The notes beneath the pieces were generated by a model. That model had not been told where the DNA came from, did not search any database, and saw only the letters and a program-made list of their open reading frames with translations. Of a stretch of 64,000 nt of DNA, positions 42,694 through 50,032 are shown in pieces (within the stretch, counting starts at the first letter, position 1; each line of letters opens with the position of its first letter). The stretch comes from UBA2988 sp965237965 (GTDB taxonomy: Bacteria > Gemmatimonadota > Gemmatimonadetes > Longimicrobiales > Gaopeijiaceae). Location of the stretch: the NCBI GenBank assembly GCA_965237965.1, contig CBDEGT010000002.1, positions 496,001 to 560,000 on the forward strand. The letters run 5' to 3'. A program made the translations under genes and the position numbers.

Positions 42694-43253
42694 GACCCTA
42701 CCCTGCGGGAGGAATGACCAGAGACTCAGAGCACGCTGAGTACCGCTAGGGCTCTGTCCACTCCGTCATCATACGGACGCTATGCGCTATGCGCACGCGA
42801 ATTCTGTGGGAAGGATGGTGCAGAAACTACGCACGTCGATATTGATACAGCCGTCTACGCGGAGACATGGGGATATATATCCATCACCTACGGCTAGGAT
42901 CTCCATACCACCCTATGGGGGGCTGGCAGCGGATGGCAGAGGTGTGTACCTAACTCCATTGCCTTCAACACTTACGAAATCCCGTGAGGGGGCGGCCATG
43001 GTGGTCGCCCTTTTTTCATGCCTGTGCGTCAACGAAAAGTCTTGATGGAGTTGTTCCCGGCACTATTTTGGAGGTGACTTTGCGAAAGAAGGAGACCAAA
43101 CGATGTGATGGTGACCGGCTGTAGCTGAGAAGACGGACCGGGTGTGCTCACCTCAGAGCCGCACCCTGGGTGACAATCCTCAGGGACAACAGAAAGGAGG
43201 GACAGCGAAATGAGCACCAAAGACAAGAGCTATAAGAATGGAGTACGAAGACG
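42694..43253 (+). other. Intergenic region with terminator and possible small RNA
   Basis: No convincing protein gene. The stretch is more AT-rich than its surroundings near 42830-42950. It ends in a plus-strand terminator at 42990-43016. A strong AAAGGAGGG ribosome-binding site at 43194-43202 precedes ATG 43210, which opens a 27-codon frame starting MSTKDKSYKNG. That frame could be a shifted N-terminus of the DUF5659 gene that follows. Confidence 0.45.
42990..43016 (+). terminator. Rho-independent terminator
   Basis: Stem GGGCGGCC with GGTCGCCC (one G-U type mismatch), 5-base loop, followed directly by six T (43011-43016). It points in the plus direction, but no plus-strand gene lies just upstream. 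Confidence 0.7.
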
Positions 43254-43505
43254 ATGCAATCGAGCGACTTCAGCACTACCCATCTGCCTCTAGCGGCATT
43301 CCTGAAGTGTAAAGGCTTCGAGCCGCTCCCAGGGGCTGTTGACCCCTCGGGAATCCTCGAAATCAGGTTCGCTGGCGACCTTACCGAGCTACAACAGCTA
43401 GCGGGGGAGTTCCTGCAAGGCGGAGAGGTCCCCGCCCTCCAGTATCATCACACTCTAAATGAGCTAAGGGGCATCATTCGGGTCGCCCGGGCGGGTGCAC
43501 GATGA
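43254..43505 (+). CDS. DUF5659-like small protein (phage/plasmid type)
   Basis: An 83-residue protein. FSTTHLPLAAFLKCKGFEPL, then ILEIRFAGDLTELQQLAGEFLQGGEVPALQYHHTLNELRGII match the pattern of DUF5659 proteins, often found beside phage- or plasmid-derived primase/helicase genes. Its end overlaps the next gene by ATGA. The true start may lie at ATG 43210 (MSTKD..., good ribosome-binding site), which would need a frameshift before 43254. Function unknown. Confidence 0.55.
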   Translation: MQSSDFSTTHLPLAAFLKCKGFEPLPGAVDPSGILEIRFAGDLTELQQLAGEFLQGGEVPALQYHHTLNELRGIIRVARAGAR

Positions 43506-43729
43506 GCGGCGCGCCCTCAACGATACGTGCCAAACCGCAAGCTCCGGATACTTCTGTCACTTCTGTCAATGGATCTGGGGGTTCTGCGACATCAAAATGG
43601 GAGGACCCAATTCCACTGGGACCTCCTTCCCCGCCACCGCTCCCGCTCGACGGTTTCCCGCAGTGTCTCCGGAATCACATTGAGTCCGTAGCAGCCTCCA
43701 CGGAGGCTCCGGCGGACATGGCCGTCATG
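43502..43729 (+). pseudogene. DUF3987-type replication protein, N-terminal fragment
   Basis: About 76 residues from ATG 43502 (overlapping the previous stop). After a Ser/Thr-rich start comes WEDPIPLGPPSPPPLPLDGFPQCLRNHIESVA, then TEAPADMAVML. This is the typical opening of DUF3987 helicase/primase-like proteins of phages and integrative elements. It is cut at CTAG (43730-43733) by the tandem IS5 copies, and the rest of the gene is not found on their other side, so material has been deleted or moved. Confidence 0.6.
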
Positions 43730-43733
43730 CTAG

Positions 43734-44935
43734 GAATACTCTGAATAAGTCGGTCCCTGGGACATTAGATTTACGGGGCGGGAGTTCAAGGGCTGAGCGG
43801 GACGATCGGGGAGGCGGACGATGGAGCAGGTGACGTTCGCGGATGTGGAGTACGAGGGGAAGAAGCGGCGGACGCGGCGGGAGCTGTTTCTGGAGCGGAT
43901 GGAGGCGCTGATTCCGTGGGAGCGTCTGGAGGCGCGGATTCGGCCGTTGTATCCGAAGGCGGGGCGGGGGCGGCAGCCGTACCCGTTGGCGGCGATGCTG
44001 AGGATTCACTGCGTGCAGCTGTTCTACAACCTGAGCGACCCGGGGATGGAGGACATGCTGTACGAGATCGAGTCGGTGCGGCGGTTCGCGGGGCTGCGTT
44101 TGACGGGTCCGCTGCCGGACGAGACGACGATTCTGAACTTTCGGCACCTGCTGGAGCGGCACAGGCTGGGGCGTGGTTTGTTCGAGGAGATCAACGCGCA
44201 CCTGGCGGAGCGGGGCTACCGGGTGCGGGCGGGGACGATCGTGGACGCGAGCATCATCGCGGCGCCGTCATCGACGAAGAACCGGGAGGGGGCGCGGGAT
44301 CCGGAGATGCATCAGACGAGGAAGGGCAACGAGTGGCACTTCGGGATGAAGGCGCACATCGGGGTGGACGCGGAGACGGGACTGGTGCATGGCGTGCGGG
44401 CGACGCCGGCGAACACGCACGATCTTCGGGAGGCGGGGGCGTTGCTTCACGGCGGCGAGGAGGAGGTGTGGGCGGACGCGGGCTACCGGGGGATCGAGAA
44501 GTGGGTGGACACGGGAGGCCGTCCGGTGCAGTGGCATGTGGCGATGAGACCGGGGCGGCGGCGGCTCCTGGAGCAGGGCGGGGCGCGGTGGCTGCGCGAG
44601 CGGGACAAGGCCTCGGTGCGGGCAAAGGTGGAGCACCCGTTCCTGTATGTGAAGCGCCGCTTCGGTTACCGGAAGGTTCGCTACCGCGGGCTGGCCAAGA
44701 ACATGGAACGGATCGCGCTGCTCCTGGGCTTCGCGAACCTGCTTGTGGCGGGCCGCTATTCGACGGCGTGAGCGGCCGGCGCGGGAAACATCCGCCCACG
44801 CGGGGCGCAACGAGGGGATCATCGGCCAGAACATGCCGGTTGGGCGCGTTTTCAGCCCGTCATCGCCCCCAAGACCGCTGAAACCGGCTCCCTCCGTCTC
44901 GCACCGCCCCCAGAAGGGCCTTGCTCAGAGCTTCC
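43734..44935 (+). mobile_element. IS5-family insertion sequence, 1202 bp, copy 2 (tandem with copy 3)
   Basis: Same 1202-base element as at 36836-38037, in opposite orientation. Flanked by CTAG at 43730-43733 and by the CTAG at 44936-44939 that it shares with copy 3. Confidence 0.93.
43821..44771 (+). CDS. IS5-family transposase, copy 2
   Basis: A 316-residue DDE transposase identical in protein sequence to the copies at 37000-37950 and 45027-45977, with all catalytic blocks. The start MEQVTFADVEYEGKK follows GGGGAGGCGGACG. Confidence 0.92.
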   Translation: MEQVTFADVEYEGKKRRTRRELFLERMEALIPWERLEARIRPLYPKAGRGRQPYPLAAMLRIHCVQLFYNLSDPGMEDMLYEIESVRRFAGLRLTGPLPDETTILNFRHLLERHRLGRGLFEEINAHLAERGYRVRAGTIVDASIIAAPSSTKNREGARDPEMHQTRKGNEWHFGMKAHIGVDAETGLVHGVRATPANTHDLREAGALLHGGEEEVWADAGYRGIEKWVDTGGRPVQWHVAMRPGRRRLLEQGGARWLRERDKASVRAKVEHPFLYVKRRFGYRKVRYRGLAKNMERIALLLGFANLLVAGRYSTA

Positions 44936-44939
44936 CTAG

Positions 44940-46141
44940 GAATACTCTGAATAAGTCGGTCCCTGGGACATTAGATTTACGGGGCGGGAGTTCAAGGGCT
45001 GAGCGGGACGATCGGGGAGGCGGACGATGGAGCAGGTGACGTTCGCGGATGTGGAGTACGAGGGGAAGAAGCGGCGGACGCGGCGGGAGCTGTTTCTGGA
45101 GCGGATGGAGGCGCTGATTCCGTGGGAGCGTCTGGAGGCGCGGATTCGGCCGTTGTATCCGAAGGCGGGGCGGGGGCGGCAGCCGTACCCGTTGGCGGCG
45201 ATGCTGAGGATTCACTGCGTGCAGCTGTTCTACAACCTGAGCGACCCGGGGATGGAGGACATGCTGTACGAGATCGAGTCGGTGCGGCGGTTCGCGGGGC
45301 TGCGTTTGACGGGTCCGCTGCCGGACGAGACGACGATTCTGAACTTTCGGCACCTGCTGGAGCGGCACAGGCTGGGGCGTGGTTTGTTCGAGGAGATCAA
45401 CGCGCACCTGGCGGAGCGGGGCTACCGGGTGCGGGCGGGGACGATCGTGGACGCGAGCATCATCGCGGCGCCGTCATCGACGAAGAACCGGGAGGGGGCG
45501 CGGGATCCGGAGATGCATCAGACGAGGAAGGGCAACGAGTGGCACTTCGGGATGAAGGCGCACATCGGGGTGGACGCGGAGACGGGACTGGTGCATGGCG
45601 TGCGGGCGACGCCGGCGAACACGCACGATCTTCGGGAGGCGGGGGCGTTGCTTCACGGCGGCGAGGAGGAGGTGTGGGCGGACGCGGGCTACCGGGGGAT
45701 CGAGAAGTGGGTGGACACGGGAGGCCGTCCGGTGCAGTGGCATGTGGCGATGAGACCGGGGCGGCGGCGGCTCCTGGAGCAGGGCGGGGCGCGGTGGCTG
45801 CGCGAGCGGGACAAGGCCTCGGTGCGGGCAAAGGTGGAGCACCCGTTCCTGTATGTGAAGCGCCGCTTCGGTTACCGGAAGGTTCGCTACCGCGGGCTGG
45901 CCAAGAACATGGAACGGATCGCGCTGCTCCTGGGCTTCGCGAACCTGCTTGTGGCGGGCCGCTATTCGACGGCGTGAGCGGCCGGCGCGGGAAACATCCG
46001 CCCACGCGGGGCGCAACGAGGGGATCATCGGCCAGAACATGCCGGTTGGGCGCGTTTTCAGCCCGTCATCGCCCCCAAGACCGCTGAAACCGGCTCCCTC
46101 CGTCTCGCACCGCCCCCAGAAGGGCCTTGCTCAGAGCTTCC
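44940..46141 (+). mobile_element. IS5-family insertion sequence, 1202 bp, copy 3 (tandem with copy 2)
   Basis: Identical in structure to copy 2 and in the same direction. Left flank CTAG 44936-44939 is shared with copy 2, right flank CTAG 46142-46145. The array therefore reads CTAG-IS-CTAG-IS-CTAG. Confidence 0.93.
45027..45977 (+). CDS. IS5-family transposase, copy 3
   Basis: Same 316-residue protein as copies 1 and 2; intact. Having two identical active-looking genes in tandem raises dosage and gives a homologous target for expansion or collapse of the array. Confidence 0.92.
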   Translation: MEQVTFADVEYEGKKRRTRRELFLERMEALIPWERLEARIRPLYPKAGRGRQPYPLAAMLRIHCVQLFYNLSDPGMEDMLYEIESVRRFAGLRLTGPLPDETTILNFRHLLERHRLGRGLFEEINAHLAERGYRVRAGTIVDASIIAAPSSTKNREGARDPEMHQTRKGNEWHFGMKAHIGVDAETGLVHGVRATPANTHDLREAGALLHGGEEEVWADAGYRGIEKWVDTGGRPVQWHVAMRPGRRRLLEQGGARWLRERDKASVRAKVEHPFLYVKRRFGYRKVRYRGLAKNMERIALLLGFANLLVAGRYSTA

Positions 46142-46264
46142 CTAGCAAAATCGAGTACGGGTGCACTGGCTCACCCGGACTCTCACGCTCATGTTGCGTT
46201 ACTGCGGGCCGAGTTGCGTTCCGCACACAGTGACTTCGAGAGCCCAGAGCAAGGAGTGAGGACG

Positions 46265-46918
46265 ATGAAGTGGATCCCGACTATACTGGTTGCCGGCTGC
46301 GCGATCGCACTTCCTGACCATGGCTCTGCCCAGGATGAGCCGCTTGGTTTCTTCATCACGAGCATCGGTCCCGGGAACGGTGGGGATCTCGGAGGCCTCG
46401 ACGGAGCAGATGCTCATTGTCGAGCCTTGGCCGAGGCTGTAGGTGCCGGTGACCGGACCTGGCGGGCGTACTTGAGCACTCAGGCCTCGGGCGAACAACC
46501 GGCCGTCGACGCGAGGGACCGGATCGGCGAGGGTCCCTGGTTCAACGCCGCTGGACTCCAGATCGCGGCCAACGTCGACGACCTGCATTACAGCAACGCG
46601 AACATCAACTACGAACATGCCTTGAACGAGCGAGGCGAGCGCGTGAACTCCGGTGCCAACCAGGATTCACCCAATACGCATGACATCCTCACCGGGACGC
46701 AGCTCGATGGCATTGCCTTTCCCGCCGGAGAGGATCGGACCTGTAACAACTGGACGAGCAGAGGAGAGGGAAGCGCGATGGTGGGCCACCACGATCGTTT
46801 CACCTTCCAGACCCCCGGCTCACCGTGGAACCAGTCCCATCCTAGCCGAGGGTGCTCCCAAGAGCAGTTGGTGGGCACGGGCGGCGCCGGCCTGTTCTAC
46901 TGCTTTGCCGCCGATTGA
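46265..46918 (+). CDS. Secreted lectin/endostatin-like fold protein
   Basis: A 217-residue protein starting at ATG 46265 (GGAGTGAGGACG before it), with signal peptide WIPTILVAGCAIALPDHGSAQ. The mature part has GFFITSIGPGNGGDLGGLDGADAHCRALAEAVG, then RTWRAYLSTQ, RDRIGEGPWFNAAG, DILTGTQLDG, TCNNWTS and GLFYCFAAD. The pattern GLDGADAHCRALA ... TWRAYLS ... CNNWTS is shared by secreted lectin-like (DUF1554/endostatin-like) proteins. It likely binds carbohydrate or matrix at the surface. First of three plus-strand secreted-protein genes. Confidence 0.75.
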   Translation: MKWIPTILVAGCAIALPDHGSAQDEPLGFFITSIGPGNGGDLGGLDGADAHCRALAEAVGAGDRTWRAYLSTQASGEQPAVDARDRIGEGPWFNAAGLQIAANVDDLHYSNANINYEHALNERGERVNSGANQDSPNTHDILTGTQLDGIAFPAGEDRTCNNWTSRGEGSAMVGHHDRFTFQTPGSPWNQSHPSRGCSQEQLVGTGGAGLFYCFAAD

Positions 46919-46931
46919 AGGAAGCACTGGT

Positions 46932-47618
46932 TTGAGGAAGCCGGACTTTCGGACGAGTACGATCCCGTGGCGGGTCCCGACGATTGCGGGCGTCCGTTGG
47001 ATCGGGCGCCTCGCGTTCGTGGTGTGCGTCGTTGGCCGGCCAGGCACGGCCCTCTCTCAACCAGCGATAGGGACCCAAGGTCTCCAGGAACCGATCACGT
47101 ACTTCATCGCGCAGGGTTCCGGAGCCCCGGGCTTCAAGCCGCGTGATCGCACGATGGCGCGGTGGGCCCTGGAGTCGTGGGCGAACCAGGTCGAACCGCG
47201 GCTGGAGTTGGTGCCGGCTCCCGAAGCCGCGGCGATGATTCGTATCTATTGGGTCTCTCCCCGCGACGGTCTCTATGGTGAGATGCGAAGGAGGCGGGTG
47301 CAGGGGCAGATCGCCGCCGACGTATTCGTGCGCCCGGAGACGGACGGACTGGGGCCGGAGATCTCCCGTAGGGCGGGGGCAGACCCGCTCCTGAGGGACG
47401 CCATCGTCTACCTGACCTGCGTCCATGAGTTGGGTCACGCGCTCGGGCTTCCCCATACGAGTGCCTTCGAGGACATCATGTACTCATTCCAGTACGGCGG
47501 CGACATCGTCGCCTATTTCATGCGCTTCCGGAACGAGCTGGAGAGGTGGGAGGACGTTCGGCGCGCCCCGCCCTTTTCGGGGGCGGACACGGATGCCTTG
47601 AGATCGTTGTATCGGTGA
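46932..47618 (+). CDS. Matrixin-like secreted zinc metalloprotease
   Basis: A 228-residue protein with TTG start at 46932 (AAGGAAG upstream), 13 bases after the previous stop. N-terminal signal region GRLAFVVCVVGRPGTALSQ. The catalytic motif HELGHALGLPHT gives the HExxHxxGxxH zinc site of metzincins, followed by DIMYSFQYGGD, which includes the Met-turn. Upstream, RWALESWANQVEPRLELV and AAMIRIYWVS resemble the first strands of matrixin domains. There is no obvious propeptide switch Cys. It may cut extracellular proteins. Confidence 0.82.
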   Translation: MRKPDFRTSTIPWRVPTIAGVRWIGRLAFVVCVVGRPGTALSQPAIGTQGLQEPITYFIAQGSGAPGFKPRDRTMARWALESWANQVEPRLELVPAPEAAAMIRIYWVSPRDGLYGEMRRRRVQGQIAADVFVRPETDGLGPEISRRAGADPLLRDAIVYLTCVHELGHALGLPHTSAFEDIMYSFQYGGDIVAYFMRFRNELERWEDVRRAPPFSGADTDALRSLYR

Positions 47619-47737
47619 CCCGGTCTCGTATCCACACGCTCTTCCCCAAGGCCCGCGCCTTGACCCACCGCCGTCGGGTCCCTAGGGTGGCGCAAGGTCA
47701 CGCTGCAGTGTTCGTTCCCTCTCCAAGGAGCGATGCC

Positions 47738-48388
47738 ATGAAGCACCATCGATTTCTTTTCCTTGTCGCCGTGACGGCGATAACCGGGGTAGGTGCCGTC
47801 GCCTTCACCGATGCTCCGAGCGCCACGCCCCATTTCAGGCTTCTGGAACCCACGTCCTGGCTCGTCGAAGACGAACGCGGGAATCCGCAGAAAGCGGGCC
47901 CCTGTGGCGGCACCAATGCCGATTGGGGTCAGGAGAGCTACGTAATCAACGAGGCCGTCGGCGGTTCGATGCTGCACCTGCGGCTTCAGGAAACCGTGTA
48001 CCATCCGGGACACTACCGTGTAGCGTTTGCGGTCAACTCGCTCACGGAGCTGCCCCCTGACCCGGAAGTCACCACGAGAGATAGTGACAGGGGGCCATGG
48101 TCCGAGTCCGCCGTCATTCAAGACCCGCCCGAGCCTCCCGTGCTCGCTGACGGCCTGTTCGTGCATTCGACGCGTCCGACGAGTCCGCAGACCTGGGAGA
48201 CGGATATCGAGCTCCCGAACCTCAACTGCGACCGTTGCGTGCTGCAGGTCATACAGTTCATGGCCGAGCACGCCTACAACAATCCGGGTGGCTACAGCTA
48301 TCACCACTGCGCGATCATGCAGATCACGGCCGATCCGTCCAAGCCTCTCGACACGAGGTGGCCGGAGCAGCGCAATACGCAGGAGTAG
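47738..48388 (+). CDS. Lytic polysaccharide monooxygenase-like secreted protein (SCE4755-like)
   Basis: A 216-residue protein; ATG 47738 has AAGGAG 7 bases upstream. Signal region FLFLVAVTAITGVGAVA. The mature sequence opens with PHFRLLEPTSWLVEDERGNPQKAGPCGG, and near the end CVLQVIQFMAEHAYNNPGGYSYHHCAIMQI supplies the second His of a copper histidine-brace. This is the pattern of LPMO-like proteins of the SCE4755 type. In this copy the first His follows SATP, so cleavage exactly before His is not obvious and copper binding is uncertain. A hairpin follows the gene. Confidence 0.75.
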   Translation: MKHHRFLFLVAVTAITGVGAVAFTDAPSATPHFRLLEPTSWLVEDERGNPQKAGPCGGTNADWGQESYVINEAVGGSMLHLRLQETVYHPGHYRVAFAVNSLTELPPDPEVTTRDSDRGPWSESAVIQDPPEPPVLADGLFVHSTRPTSPQTWETDIELPNLNCDRCVLQVIQFMAEHAYNNPGGYSYHHCAIMQITADPSKPLDTRWPEQRNTQE

Positions 48389-48430
48389 GGCATCGCACGC
48401 GGTCCCTTCTTCCCCTCGAAGGCATGCTTC

Positions 48431-48465
48431 AAGCCCCGCGCGGTGCTCCAGCCGTCGCGGGGCTT
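48431..48465 (+). terminator. Terminator-like hairpin
   Basis: A 10-base perfect stem AAGCCCCGCG / CGCGGGGCTT with a 15-base loop, 43 bases after the LPMO-like gene. Only a weak pyrimidine tail follows. Confidence 0.5.
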
Positions 48466-48684
48466 CCTGCGTGTATGGTGGGGGTGTGATTCGGGGCCGC
48501 TCTCCGAGGGGATTGGTCTCGGCGCGTTGATGATCCACCGCAACAAGCCCTGCTGAGATCGAGGAGCGGAGGATCGATGTCGGGTGAGGAAGGCCGGGGA
48601 AGGAGGGGGCGACGTGCGGCGGCGTGTCCACCCCCCCCTTCCCGTGGCGTGCGACGATTCCTGAGCGCAGCGTGAGTCGCGAGC

Positions 48685-49458
48685 CTACTGCACCCGCTCG
48701 ATCAGGACGTGTGCGACCGGATCGGTCCAGTCATGGATGGATGGATCGAGGTCCGATCCTCCCACGACACCGCCGTGGGGGTGAACGACGCCCCCCTCGG
48801 CCAGTGTCGGGTCGCTCGTTCCCGTTCCGGGATCGTTGGACACAACGCCGGTAAGGGCAGGACATGGAGGTACCAGGTCCGCGAAATCCTCGGTGTTGAT
48901 CTCCGTACCGGCGTCGTATGCGCCGACGGACATCTGTACCTGGTCGCCGACTGCCTTCGGCAGGCGCCGGCCGTCGACCCCTGTGAAGCCGTCGTTCGTG
49001 CAGATGAGCATCGAGACGAAGGACAGGTACCTTGCTCCTTCGGATCCGCCCAGCTCGACCGTCACAGTCTGGGCCGGCATGAGTGGGGGCGGATCGCCCG
49101 CCACTGCGATCGTGACGTCCGCGACGCGCTTCGAATTCTGCAGGCGCGTGTTCATGGGCCCGAGGTTGCCGTTCTCCGCGATCTCTTGTAGGCCGAAGCT
49201 CGCGCCCTCTCCCACCGTGAACATGCCTTCGGGCTTGCGGTGAGTCGCGATCAGCGGTGGTGTGAAGGGTTGACCCGCCGTGAGGTTCGTGACGCTGATT
49301 CGATAGCGAGCCGTTCCGTCAGGCCCATAGGCGCTGTTGCTCGGTGCCGCCGCGCTCGGCGCGGACAGGACCGCATCGGCGCTCGCGATGTCCGTCGGGT
49401 CCGCGCACCCCGTCAGCGCGATGGCGCATGCCGCGAGTAGATATGGAAGTCTTTGCAC
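48685..49458 (-). CDS. Spondin-domain lipoprotein
   Basis: A 257-residue protein with lipobox ACAIALTGC, a short Ser/Ala-rich linker, then a spondin_N domain: YRISVTNLTAGQPFTPPLIATHR, FTVGEGASFGLQEIAENGNLGPM, VTVELGGSEGARYLSFVSMLICTNDGFTGVDG and INTEDFADLVPPCP. A His/Gly-rich tail (VVHPHGGVVGG) ends the protein. Spondin domains are best known from animal extracellular-matrix proteins, and bacterial forms are often surface lipoproteins. It is convergent with the secreted-protein genes on the plus strand. Confidence 0.85.
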   Translation of the reverse strand: MQRLPYLLAACAIALTGCADPTDIASADAVLSAPSAAAPSNSAYGPDGTARYRISVTNLTAGQPFTPPLIATHRKPEGMFTVGEGASFGLQEIAENGNLGPMNTRLQNSKRVADVTIAVAGDPPPLMPAQTVTVELGGSEGARYLSFVSMLICTNDGFTGVDGRRLPKAVGDQVQMSVGAYDAGTEINTEDFADLVPPCPALTGVVSNDPGTGTSDPTLAEGGVVHPHGGVVGGSDLDPSIHDWTDPVAHVLIERVQ

Positions 49459-50032
49459 GAGTCCTCCCGGGTGAAGTGTTCTTGCCCGAACCGATCGGTG
49501 GTCGGGATCCGCGTTCGACGGGAGTGCAAGCTCTTCGCCATCGTCGTCTCACCCGCGGGCCGGATGGGCAAGTCCTTCTGCATAGTTGTTTTGCGAGCTC
49601 TCCGACGCAGCGCTGGGAGCCGGGCGGCATGTTTCAAGGAGGCACTTGAAACGTTCAGGGTCCACACGATGAAACGGTCGGCGGTAGCTGCCCAACGAAG
49701 CGGCGGGCCCCTGGTATGAGATCGAGGAGGCCCTAGGTTGGCCGGACGAGCTCATCTAGAAATACGAACGAAAGGGCGAAGCCGGGGCGGACGCGGGCCG
49801 AGACCTGGAGCATCGCAGCGGTGCTGCTGCTCCCCATCCTCCTTCTGATCGGATTGGGGGCGGCCGCTTCCTCGGTTTCCCCCTGACTTCTACCGCCACT
49901 CGGGGCGCCGCTTAGCCGGGCCCTAGACTGCGGTCCAGCTGAGGCAGGCGTCCCCGCCGGGCGTTTGTCCTCGGGCTGTCGTCATCCTAGTGTCCAGCGG
50001 ATGACTTCGACCGCACCTCCTCCGACCTGGAA
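49459..50032. other. Intergenic region before the symporter gene
   Basis: No gene is supported. A stretch near 49800-49885 could encode a short hydrophobic peptide (TWSIAAVLLLPILLLIGLG) but has no start codon in frame. At 50001-50036 an 11-codon leader (MTSTAPPPTWK) ends with TGA overlapping the GTG start of the symporter gene, which might couple their translation. Confidence 0.4.

Noticed and set aside
43734..46141. Long open frames on the opposite strand and in other frames of the IS5 copies (up to 321 codons)
   Set aside because: They are shadows of the very GC-rich transposase gene; their proteins are low-complexity, rich in Gly, Arg, Ala or Pro, and they repeat exactly with each IS copy.
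49800..49885. Short hydrophobic peptide before the symporter gene
   Set aside because: No ATG, GTG or TTG opens the frame after the preceding stop codon, and no ribosome-binding site is present.
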